From Diphasiastrum complanatum (lineage: Eukaryota > Streptophyta > Lycopodiopsida > Lycopodiales > Lycopodiaceae): 64,000 bases of DNA. The first letter of the stretch is position 1, and each line of letters starts with the position of its first letter. The position numbers and the translations under genes are program-made. This document shows, in pieces, positions 1 to 9,710 of the stretch. The DNA lies in assembly GCA_029204225.1 (NCBI GenBank), contig CM055099.1, positions 45,759,193-45,823,192 of the forward strand, in the 5' to 3' direction. The notes under the pieces are model-generated. The model was not told the DNA's origin. It saw only the letters and a list, made by a program, of their open reading frames with translations, and did no database searches.

Positions 1-184
1 CGGACAAGGAGGATTGTCAATGATCATATTTGGGCCAATGGAGTGCACACAGAGAATCCAAGAGTACGAGAGGTAAACTCTTTGAAGTGTTTTTCGAAAA
101 TGCTTTAATCTTTGACCCTTATGACACTTCAAGTATAGTTTGGCCAATAAATATTGAGCGATAGGATGAGTGCCACGATACTTT

Positions 185-360
185 GAAGTTAATCTCTCAC
201 TTGCTTCTAAAAGGAAAAATCCAAATAGAATATTGAGATGAAGTAAATCTCTCACTTGCTTCTAAAAGAAAAAATCCAAATAGAATGACTAGATGAAGTT
301 AATCTCTCACTTGCTTCTAAAAGAAAAAATCCAAATAGAATGATTAGATGTAGTTAATCT
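185..360. repeat. 55-bp tandem repeat, about 3 copies
   Basis: Three successive copies start at about 185, 240 and 295, and a fourth begins at 350. Each contains TCTCACTTGCTTCTAAAA followed by an A-rich stretch and ATCCAAATAGAAT. The copies differ at only a few positions, so the array is recent. No coding potential is seen. Confidence 0.9.
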
Positions 361-400
361 TGATTTCCATATTCAATCACCCATAATAGACTCATTCACA

Positions 401-530
<130 letters not shown>

Positions 531-778
531 TGTTGAAGGTAACCAACACTCCCAATTCTAGGAAGGTGTATAGCCCTTGTTTTCTTCCGTTAAAGGCGTG
601 GTTCAAATGTTTTTTGTTGGAAGATGAGTTCCACAAAAAATCCCAAACGCCGCAGGGAGGGAGCATGTGGTGACATTCTGGAGTAGGATATAATCGTGTG
701 GTTCGGGAGTTTTGATTAGCACTCTATAATGTTCTCTCCATTTTTCTCTTCATGTGTGTTTAGGGTCGATGTGCGTGG

Positions 779-818
779 TGTGTGTGTGTGTGTGTGCGTG
801 TGTTTGTGTGTGTGTGTT
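779..818. repeat. (GT)n microsatellite
   Basis: GT dinucleotide run with two interruptions (GTGCGTG and GTTTGTG). Confidence 0.9.
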
Positions 819-867
819 TCATGCTACTGGTTTATGGTTTGTGTTATATATTAATTTATGTTTCATG

Positions 868-1001
<134 letters not shown>

Positions 1002-1031
1002 TAATACATCTAACATTTTCAGCTTTTGCAG

Positions 1032-2051
1032 AAGAAGGACCATAAGTTGGTTTCAAGAAAAAGAGTTGCAAGAGAGATCGAGAATATTATTGATAGGATA
1101 AATCACATGAATATTGATTTTGGATCGGCCCTAGATGATGCTCTTGTTGACGATGACCCCTTGCATGATATAATTAGTTCATCAATGCCTTGTGATTCAA
1201 TCCATGTCTCCAAATCTCTAGAACGTTCTTACCACCCAACCACACCTATCCTAGATGTTGCACATGAGTCCTCCACGATACTCCACGTGGATTCCACAAA
1301 CTTGACCACCCATTTAAAAAAGAGAACACATCTTGGACGTATTATGACTAGTTTGAAAGATAATTGCAAATTACTACGCACTGTTGATGTGTCAAAAGAC
1401 ATTCTAGGTTCTTTGTCTGACCTTCTTCTTCCACCTAGCTTGCAACCATTAGTAAAAACTTTTATTAGAACTAGATATTCGTGTTGGCCACTCCAATCAC
1501 CATTACCATTAAATGGAACACCATTTACGTATTGGGGTCGAATGTACATGATCATGCCTAGTGAACACTTTCCTGAGGCTGGTTTGGGCCTTTTTGCATT
1601 GAGTAGTATTGAGGTCCCTTTAAATAGTGTTGTGACATTGATGCCATATGCAGGACCTCAATACAATTGGGGTGATTGGCATGCTTTGTGTCGTCACCAA
1701 TGGAGGATGCAAGTATATGGCTTGAATTCAAATGCTTGTTCTTTAGAGGAGCAACGCATGCAAGGAGGCAACATCTCAAGGGCAAATCGTACATACATTG
1801 ATGGATGTCCAGATGTGCATGGAAACATTGCTGCATATATAAATAGTTCCATTGGCCACCCTCTATTGACGAATTGTGATTTTGACGAACGCACCAATGG
1901 AAAAGAAGAATATTTTACTGGGAATGTAAAGGGCACTTATGTAATGGTCTGTGCCACTAGATTTATCAGGTTTGGGGAGGAATTGTTCATCAAGTATAGT
2001 TTCAACCGTCCTCTACCCAAATGTTTGCAAAAGACAACAAGCCAAATGTGA
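1032..2051 (+). CDS. SET/PR-domain-like protein (3' exon), possibly carried by a CACTA transposon
   Basis: The frame is open from about 1026 to the stop at 2051. The only upstream start in frame is a TTG; the first ATG is at 1107. A strong acceptor (TTTTGCAG, ending 1031) suggests that this is an internal or last exon beginning near 1032. About 340 codons. Residues 185-325 (counted from 1026) show the order of motifs of a SET or PR/SET methyltransferase fold: GLGLFA (186-191), YAG (208-210), YIDG (257-260), a GNIAAYINSS segment (266-275) and GEELFIKY (317-324). SET proteins transfer methyl groups from S-adenosylmethionine to lysine. The usual NHxC after the asparagine is replaced here by NSS, so activity may be altered. 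The first 180 residues are acidic and unassigned. It lies about 320 bp upstream of a CACTA transposase on the same strand. Family-level SET assignment is fairly sure; its role is not. Confidence 0.7.
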   Translation, partial: KKDHKLVSRKRVAREIENIIDRINHMNIDFGSALDDALVDDDPLHDIISSSMPCDSIHVSKSLERSYHPTTPILDVAHESSTILHVDSTNLTTHLKKRTHLGRIMTSLKDNCKLLRTVDVSKDILGSLSDLLLPPSLQPLVKTFIRTRYSCWPLQSPLPLNGTPFTYWGRMYMIMPSEHFPEAGLGLFALSSIEVPLNSVVTLMPYAGPQYNWGDWHALCRHQWRMQVYGLNSNACSLEEQRMQGGNISRANRTYIDGCPDVHGNIAAYINSSIGHPLLTNCDFDERTNGKEEYFTGNVKGTYVMVCATRFIRFGEELFIKYSFNRPLPKCLQKTTSQM

Positions 2052-2132
2052 AGATTTAAATTTTGTTGATATGTAGAGATGTATAATCCATGCATCTTGA
2101 TTGTATTTGGTTTGTGTCATTAAATATGTCAA

Positions 2133-2190
2133 ATGTTAGGAGCATTATTCGTCATTTGTCTAGATTAAATGTTAGGAGCATTATTCGTCT
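2133..2190. repeat. short direct repeat, 2 copies, 34-bp period
   Basis: The string ATGTTAGGAGCATTATTCGT occurs twice just downstream of the SET-like ORF, at about 2133 and 2169. It lies in untranslated sequence. Confidence 0.85.
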
Positions 2191-2316
2191 TTGAGTTCAT
2201 TGAATGTTAACAAGTTGAAAAGACAAATCTGTCTAATAGATACATTGGTATGTTCATACTTTTTAAACTAAGAGGTAATTTATATTCATATGCAACATTT
2301 AGATCTATCAAGTATT

Positions 2317-2356
2317 GGGAGGAAATGTTTATCAAGCATTGTTTCAACCTACTTCT
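2317..2356 (+). repeat. diverged second copy of the SET ORF tail
   Basis: This stretch resembles 1974-2013, which encodes GEELFIKYSFN in the SET-like ORF. Here it reads WEEMFIKHCFN. It is followed by an ATATAG acceptor-like site at about 2373, where the transposase exon begins. It suggests a partial duplication of the last SET motif. Confidence 0.7.
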
Positions 2357-2373
2357 TGTTATTTTGATATATA

Positions 2374-3590
2374 GGATTCTTCATCCTCATTTAGTGTTGG
2401 AGACAATAATCCTCGTAATGGTCGACGTAGACGATGAATGCAATACAACGGTCCACATATAAAGCAATTACCTCGTCGTCTACGTCAAGGCTTAAAAGAG
2501 ATTATGAAAATTGATGAGCGCATTAATCAAGAGACTAATGCATCTGAATCTAGCTCATCTAGATCTACTTCTTCACAAACAAGTTCCAACGATGAAAATG
2601 AGCTTCCAACGAATGATGGATTTAAAGTCATGGGAGACATGTTGGATGATATGTACGAGAACAATATTGCAGCTAGACACAATGAACAAGATGAGGAGGC
2701 ACTTTTGTCTAAAGAAGAAAGAAAATTGCGAGAAGAATCAAAGACCGCATTGTATCTTGGAGCAAAGACATCTCGTTTGGCGACTTCTCTATTTCTATTA
2801 AATCTTCCAGCCAAATATAGATGGAGTGACCAAAGCCTCATATCATTATTTGAATCATCTACTTGTCATTTTTGCTTTGAAACAAAATTTACAATTTGGA
2901 CATCGAGTGATATTTTTTTTACAATGACTTCTTTTGTCATGTACAGACTATTGAAAAACAAAATTCTCCCAGAAGGGAATGTCATGCCTGAGACAAGAGA
3001 TGAGGCATGAAAGATGTTGACTAACATCGGGATGGACTACAAGCATTATCATGCATGTCCAAAAGATTGTATTTTATATCGAGGAAGATACGAATCACTC
3101 AAGAAATGTCCCATTTGTGATACTCCTCGATATAGAGATGATTTGCAAGGGGCAACCATTTCGTGCAAAGTTTTGCGACATTTTCCAGTAATTCCACGAT
3201 TGCAATGTTTATTTCGTTGTAAATCTCTTGCACAACTTATGGACTGGCATGCACACCATACCTCTACGGATGGGATGATGAGGGTACCTTCAAATTCACC
3301 TGCATGGAAACACATCAACAAAGAGTATCCAAGCTTTGCCAATGAGTCAAGAAATGTGAGGTTTGGTTTTGCAACAGATGGTGTGAACCCCTTTGGTGTA
3401 CGAGCAACTACGTGGTCCATTTGGCCTGTTTGCTTGGTGATTATAATATTCCTCCTTGGTTGAGTACAAAAAAGGGACACATTATGTTGGCACTTTTAAT
3501 TCCTGGCCAACGCAAGGTTAAGAACATGGATGTGTATCTTGACTTTATCGAAGGACGTGAAGTATTTATTGGTTTAAGTTTTGATACTTA
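2374..3590 (+). pseudogene. CACTA (En/Spm) TNP2-type transposase, N-terminal half, broken
   Basis: TNP2-type proteins are the transposases of plant CACTA DNA transposons. The frame from about 2374 has a stop just before the ATG at 2438, then encodes a Ser-rich acidic stretch and a segment ending LPEGNVMPETRDEA at a TGA (3008-3010). After the TGA, coding resumes in the same frame with a segment diagnostic of TNP2: YHACPKDCILYRGRYE, the CPICDTPRY knuckle, VLRHFPVIPRLQCLF, DWHAHHTSTDG and the FATDGVNPFG motif. Near 3433 a frameshift moves the family's continuation (NIPPWL, ALLIPGQ, NMDVYLDFIE) to another frame, which ends near 3590. At least two nonsense changes and one frameshift make this copy non-autonomous. 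The catalytic C-terminal half was not found. No CACTA termini or 3-bp duplications could be placed. Confidence 0.88.
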
Positions 3591-5580
3591 AGTTTATTCA
3601 AGGGCAATCACATATGGAAAAATAGATGGTCTTTTTGGCATTGTCAAAAAGTGAATTCTTATGTATGATCCTCTTCAACTTCCATCTACTACTAGGGCAT
3701 GTGACATTTTCATGTTGACTCACTTCGTAGCTCTCTTTTTCTTGGCAATCCTATGCCCCCTTGTTTCCATTTGATACTGACCTCTTTCCTTATCTTCTTG
3801 CAACTATTTTCCAAGTTCGGATACAACATCAATGGTGTTGCATAATTGTCCAATATGTGGGTTCAATGGAATGGTCAGCATGTTTACAAAGCTACTTGGG
3901 AACCTATGGATGTTTTGTCTCACACATTTTTTTTACAAGAACAAACACGAGCTCTTTATAATGCCATTGCAAATGCTCCTATGCTTTTTTATTAACATGT
4001 TTTTGATGACTATTTGGTTGCTAATCGACACTATTATTGTTGCCAGCATTGATAACTCCCTTGCATAGATGATTGCACTTATTAGACTTGCAACTATTGG
4101 GGTCCCGTAGTTCTTTATTATATTTAGACCCCTTTAAACTTTATATAAGACTATTTTTATATGGTTCTTGATTTGAGATCTAATATTTGAATTTTCATAT
4201 TTCCCTCCAAGTAAAATTGAAAAGAGGTAGCCTTTGCTTAGTTTAAATAGTCACTAAGGCTATTCATTAGGTCTTGAGCTCTTTGTAGGGGAGTTTCATC
4301 GTTGTATTGGACGTCTCCCTTAGCTATCAACAACCATTGATTTCATTTGTCTTCTTTGTTGGGGAATGCTTGTGAATGATTATTTTGTCGCTTTCATTTA
4401 TGCTATTTGCTATCTTTCATGCTAGATCTATAGATGCGTTCTTAAATTTTGTCTTGTAAGATGTTGCTTACTATGGAATGTTTTTTTCTCCGATTTATAA
4501 CTTTGAATAGTAACAACAATAACTCCTCACAAGAGGTTTTTTTAATGCAAATTTTGGCAAACTAACATTGGTTTTGTTGCAAAAACATTGGTTCTTTTGG
4601 AAAAATAGCAAAAAACAATGGGTTTGTTGCTCACAACATTGAGACTACTTTAAACTATTGATTACCCCGATGTTTCATTTGTTTGGTGATTGACATAGTA
4701 ACAATGGTTGCATTGCATAATTGTATGAATGATTCTATTGAAAATACAAGAACCAACGGTTAACCAACAAATTACACTCATTCTATTGCAAAGACATGAT
4801 TTTGTCTTCCAAAGGACACTCATAGTAGTTGTGAGAAAAACAGTAGATATAGCAAACACAAGTACTGGAAATGGAAAGATCAATGATCAGAGCCTCCATA
4901 AGGTTTATAAAGATATCAAGCTGATCTACACCAAAATGTAATGAAAGTTGAGTTACTCTATGCTAAGCTAAGCTAAAGAAAGCAATCAAACTGCTGTCAA
5001 ATGAGGAGGCAGGCCCAAGGTCTACTTATAGTTGGCCAGGAGGTCCAGCCAGTTAGAGCTAGGTGCCCGATAAGGCTGACCGAGACTGTTGACAAGACTA
5101 ATTGTTCTTTTTAAAAAAAGCCTCACAAACAAGAGAGTTTGTGAGGACTCTTAGTGAGCCCTTTGTGCAATCAGGTATGGTGCTGCATGAATGCAAACAA
5201 TCCATGTTTCTTTGGACCTTTCAATTAAAAATAGAAATTGGAAAAAGGAATTTTCAGCTGTGTTGCAGGACACGCTGCAACCCAAAAAATGTCCAACTAG
5301 TTTACCTCTTTCTGGATGCATTGCCAGAAGAAAAGCGAAGCTCAGAGTCACAGACTATGCTCTTCTTCACAAGATCAAGCAGGCCAATTATTCGCAAAAA
5401 TCAATGATAAATGTCTAAAACAATCCTAAAATCACATGAAGAGCTTGGAATCCTCGTCTTGTTCCTGAATTACAGCAGGTATGGTGCTGCTCTGGTACGA
5501 CAAATGACCTTTGACCTCCCACAAGGTGAAACCTTGCCAAACAACCGCTGGCTCCCCAATTGTCAAGAAAAATGAACACT
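3591..5580. other. no gene recognised
   Basis: Fragmentary short frames only. Around 3840-3990 a broken frame reads like protein (motif WEPMDVLSHTFFLQEQ in one frame) but it is interrupted on both sides and was not assigned. The remainder is AT-rich. The last part, next to the ELO gene, is probably its downstream flank. Confidence 0.5.
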
Positions 5581-5600
5581 CACCTGAAATGAAACACTGG

Positions 5601-5606
5601 TTTATT
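5601..5606 (-). promoter_or_regulatory. candidate poly(A) signal of the ELO gene
   Basis: TTTATT on the + strand, that is AATAAA on the minus strand, lies 207 bases downstream of the ELO stop codon, a normal distance for a plant 3' UTR. Confidence 0.5.
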
Positions 5607-5812
5607 CATTTTTATGCAATATCACAGCAATGTAACTTGAAAAGTAAGAGGAATTACAAATTACTCTACAGCGTTGCCTGTATCTATCTTCAAAGCAATG
5701 TCGAAAGACAAAAAATGCATCGAATTCAGAGAAAAACAGACTATGCTGGCCATCTAACTGACAATATCTCTCGCGAAAATTTCTATAGCAAACCAGAAGA
5801 AGCAAAGCAGAC

Positions 5813-7445
5813 CTAGTCCTCCTTTTTGCTGGATTTTCGGCTCGTGGTGTTTTTTCCAAGACCATATTGCTTCCTGTGAAAGTTGAGGAAAAGAAACAGC
5901 AATGACATGTTGAAAAGGGCATTAAAAATCCAGGCTGCCATTCCCGAACATCCATCTCCACAAAAGTGGAGCACCAAAAGCCCTATTGAGGCAACAAAGC
6001 TGAACACAAACTGCACAATTTGACAATTTGTAACAAACTTTTTCCATGGGGGTGAAAATCCAAGGCTGCAGAGCAAAAAATACAAGTACATAATAACATG
6101 TACTCCAGTGTTGGTAAGCAATCCTATAATATGCAGAGATTGTGAATACTCCAGCCAATTGAAACACATAATCACCACTGTTGCATGATGGAAAACGTGA
6201 AGAAAAGTAAGAGGTTTCTTCCTCAATATCACAATAACGGTATCCAAGAACTCGTAGAATTTGCTCAGATAATAGATATAGGACCAAAAGAAGACCCTTC
6301 CTCTGGGACGGGTACCTATGGGGAAGCATAACAGCCAATTCAGGGGCTTTTGTGACCCACCCCATAGCCACCTGCAAAATTTTTATTTCAAAATTTAAGA
6401 TAACTAACAGATCAAATATTGGGCGATAGTTTACCTGATAAGATTTGAACTTTAGCAACCAAGGTGAATATAATCTATGTTATTAGCATTCTCTTGATCA
6501 TAAAAGACTTATTTATCAAAGTAAAACGAACTGTTTCACTATCTATGAGACAGAAATGATTTGACTATTGCAACAAAACCAAGGTGAAATATATTCTAAC
6601 TTATTAGCATTCTCTTGCTTTTAGAAGACTAATTTATCAAATTAAGACGAATTGTTTCACATTGTAAAAAACGGAATCATTCAACTATTGCCACTAAGGA
6701 GAAACATATTCCATCTTATTAGCATTCTCTTGCTCTAAGAAGAGTAATTTATTAAATTACAGCGAATTGTTCAACCATGCGTGATAATTTTATTGAAGGT
6801 GGTCAATACTGTTTGTGTTTTTTAGGTGATTGGAAACAGAACGTTTCAGCAATAAGTTAAACCATAGCTATAAAGTGAATAATTCCACTAAGAAAAAACT
6901 ATGGCCACCTGCTCTGATCAACTTCTACACAAGCGAAAAAGTAAAAATTATGGCTACAAAGCGCGAAAATAAACCTAAGAGAAAACTATGGCCACCTGCT
7001 CTGATCAACTTCTACACCAATTGCTTGCAGGCATCCCACGAACACGACCAAGAAACAAGCAACAAGATTGCAATACCCTCAAAAACAAGAATTTGGAACA
7101 AACAAGCAAAAGCAAAGAATAACCCAAATCAAAAACCTATGCCCACCGGCTCTGAGCGACTTCTACAGCAGTTGCTTGCAGGCATCCCACGAACATGACC
7201 AGAGAAGCAAGGAGCAAGACTGCATTGTGCAGAGGTGGGATTAAACCCAGAGAAACAGGAGTCTTCTTCCGGCTGACAATAAGTCTGAGAGTTACAACCC
7301 CGAGAATGTAGAGACCAATGGAGAGCAGCACGAAGCTCCAGGACGCACCCCAGGTGCTGGAGCTCCATTGAAAAGCTCTGACAGAAGGATGATCTGCCGC
7401 CCAATACCTGATCCACCCATGGATCTTTGCCATAGCCCTTGCCAT
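5813..7445 (-). CDS. ELO-family very-long-chain fatty acid elongase (3-ketoacyl-CoA synthase), two exons
   Basis: Exon 1 runs 7445 down to 7147 and exon 2 runs 6371 down to 5813. The intron is 775 bp with donor CG|GTGGGC and acceptor TTTTTGCAG. The splice gives an uninterrupted protein of 285 residues, the usual ELO length. ELO enzymes condense malonyl-CoA with acyl-CoA, the first step of fatty-acid elongation in the ER. All ELO signatures are present: KFYEFLDT (137-144), FLHVFHH histidine box (156-162), NTGVHVIMYLY (187-197) and TNCQIVQF (214-221). Several hydrophobic stretches fit a multi-pass membrane protein. The C-terminus ends KKED, a canonical KKxx ER-retrieval signal. The start is the ATG at 7445; a second in-frame ATG lies at 7433. 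No disabling change is seen, so this is probably a live gene. Chain-length preference cannot be read from sequence. Confidence 0.93.
6898..7066 (-). repeat. partial copies of ELO exon 1 end inside the ELO intron
   Basis: The exon 1/intron junction region (7138-7215) recurs at about 6988-7066 and, shorter, at 6898-6932. Shared + strand strings include GCTCTGATCAACTTCTACAC and GCTTGCAGGCATCCCACGAAC. The copies carry several differences, and their donor-site equivalents read AGGTGGCC rather than CCGGTGGGC, still with a GT. Confidence 0.85.
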
Positions 7446-7529
7446 CAATCCCTGTGCAGTCTCAGAGCCCAGGCTCTGATGTTTTACGTAGCAGCAGCTA
7501 AGATTCTTCTGGCTCCTCGAAGACCGTAT

Positions 7530-7612
7530 ATCATGGCCTACGATACGATCTCGGCATACGATACGATACGATACTCGTATTGGGGGATCTGCATACGATA
7601 CGATTACATACT
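7530..7612. repeat. GATAC-type pentamer repeat upstream of ELO
   Basis: Irregular array of ATACGATACGAT units about 100 bp upstream of the ELO start codon, so within its 5' flank or leader. Confidence 0.85.
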
Positions 7613-7619
7613 GTATTCT

Positions 7620-8430
7620 TCATAAATGCCATAAAAGTCAAGGGTTTCTTAAAATGAGGATGTTTATTGTCTATTCCACAAAAATAAATATTAAGAACAT
7701 GTAAGATTATGGAAAAGGGACATGATGGGTTCAAGCCATATAAACATTGAAAGTGTGGCCGTGTCAATGGCAACAAGATGTATGGGTTGACTTGTTGACC
7801 GCGACTCGCATGACTTTGCCCAAATAGTGTTGCTAGGTTGTATATATGATGTGCATAATCGACCAATAGTTGCTTAAAACATTGAAAAAAAAAATGGTGT
7901 GGCCATAAATGATTCATAAAGTTTATTGAATCTTTTGAAAGAGACATAGTGTATGACCTATTGAATGAGACTCACTTATGGGTCCAAACTTGCCATTGTG
8001 GATAGTATTGGTCATTCTTTACTTCAAGGAGTGGAGTGCATTCTATTGACTTTCTTACTGTGGAATTCTACCATAAAAAGGACTCAACATAATCACGTTT
8101 CATGGGAGGTTTTTCCAATGAAATGGTCAATGGGAAATCCACTCCCCATGATAAAAACTAAAAGGATAAGTTTTCATTTTAGCTTATTCACAAACAAGGT
8201 GAATTTTGAAATTATTTTAATAAATGAATGTCGCATTGAAAGTTGTCTAGGTTGATACCTTGGTATAGAAGAAAGTCAAAGTCTTGAATTTTAGTCATTC
8301 TAGGCTCAAACAAATTGAACCATAAAATACCACTTTCATTAAATAATGATGAAAGAGCTCAATGCTCATTAGAGTACAAAAGGATAAAACATAGAATGTG
8401 AATGCCAAAGGACAAACTTAGTTGATTTGA
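7620..8430. other. no gene recognised
   Basis: AT-rich sequence with only short unassigned frames on both strands. No conserved motif seen. Confidence 0.5.
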
Positions 8431-8436
8431 TATATA

Positions 8437-8612
8437 ATGCTAGTGATAAATAATGCTTCTTGGTTTAAAATGACAAATGGAATATCAAACTAGTTAGTTG
8501 ATAGTTGATAGTTGCTATTTGTTGTAAAGTCACTAGCTATAATAGAGCTAGTGATAGATAATGCTTCTTGGTTTGATATATAGTGCTAGTGATAGATAAT
8601 GCTTCTTGGTTT
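8437..8612. repeat. three direct repeats of about 30 bp
   Basis: The string CTAGTGATAGATAATGCTTC followed by TTGGTTT occurs at about 8547 and 8586, with a near copy at 8441. The last copy abuts the tRNA-like stretch, so this may be target sequence or tail material of the SINE-like element. Confidence 0.8.
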
Positions 8613-8690
8613 CCAAGGGGAGGCTCGAACCTGGGACCAAAGAAACTTTGGATGCCAAGCTAACCAGTTGAGCCAACCCCGTTGGGTAGT
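8613..8690 (-). mobile_element. tRNA-derived SINE head (or tRNA relic)
   Basis: On the minus strand an RNA polymerase III A-box-like TGGCTCAACTGGTTAG (8677-8662) is followed by a B-box-like GGTTCGAGCC (8631-8622), with spacing close to that of tRNA genes. The flanks do not form a complete acceptor stem, so a tRNA-related SINE head is preferred to a functional tRNA. Confidence 0.6.
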
Positions 8691-9705
8691 GGTGATAATG
8701 GAGGAAGTTGTGAAGCAACTATTCTTGCAATTGAGGCTCATTGAAGAAATGAAAGTGCTTGAGAACTTTGCGAAGTGACATAATTACATTGACAAAAGAG
8801 AGTTAAGATGATAAATAATGGTGGAACACTATGATCCTAGCATTTCACAACAAGCTCTGCACATGAAGCCAAAAATCCATTAAACTTCTTACGAAAGCAT
8901 CCATATGTTTCTAAAGCAAACGAGATGAATATTTCACCAAGTGATCATGATAATTTAGCTCTTTTTCTTTATTTGCTTGAGAAGTAGTAGCCCCTTGCAT
9001 GATGTATGAGTGACGAAGAATGTACTTTTGAGAAGGATAAGCAATAACAACATCTCCAAGATTGCAAATCCCTTCACGTAAAAGAATGAGATCTACACGT
9101 TGACCAGATGACTATGAATTGTAGCCTGACAAAATGTGTGTCTGCTCTCGGACAACGTGAAAGCTGTGAAGAATTGCCAAAAATTGGCAAATCTAGCTTG
9201 ATAAAAAACCATGCAGAATCATAGCCACGTGGGAATACACACTAGTGTAAGTTAGAACAAGTCTAAAGGGTTGGTCATGTCATTTTGGTATTGATTCCTA
9301 GATTATAGGACCTACACCTAAGTTTAAAGTGAAAAATTGACCAACCAGTCACATGTGTGGGGAACTTCTAAACCTGCATTTAATGCTTCAATGTTAGTTA
9401 GATCCATAAATCTGGATTCTATTGCATCTTGATGGTGTTTTTTGGTGCTAATCCTAGGAAAAGCGACCAAGATCAAGTGCCATTCATTAGATTTGACTTA
9501 GTATCATGGAACCTAATTAATCTGGGCTGAGAACAGGTACTCTTAAAGTGATATACAGGTCTTGTAAAACCATCAAGAGGTGTGAGTGAGACTTAGTCAT
9601 GTTTTTGTCCAAAAATGGTGAAAATTGGTAGGATTTGATAAGTCTTTGATAGATTCTCATCTAATCTTCATTTCATCTTTGTGAGTGAGTGTAAGAACTG
9701 TGGAG
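8691..9705. other. no gene; probably includes the 5' end of a copia element
   Basis: No coding frame recognised. Because LARD A is inserted here and a copia gag starts 257 bp after it, the last few hundred bases may be the 5' LTR or leader of that copia element, but no LTR ends could be fixed. Confidence 0.35.
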
Positions 9706-9710
9706 AGAAG

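Noticed and set aside
5922-6458. A 178-codon frame overlapping ELO exon 2
   Set aside because: Shadow in another frame; the ELO boxes are in the frame ending at 5813.
8613-8690. Functional tRNA gene
   Set aside because: A- and B-boxes are present but acceptor and anticodon stems do not close into a complete cloverleaf.
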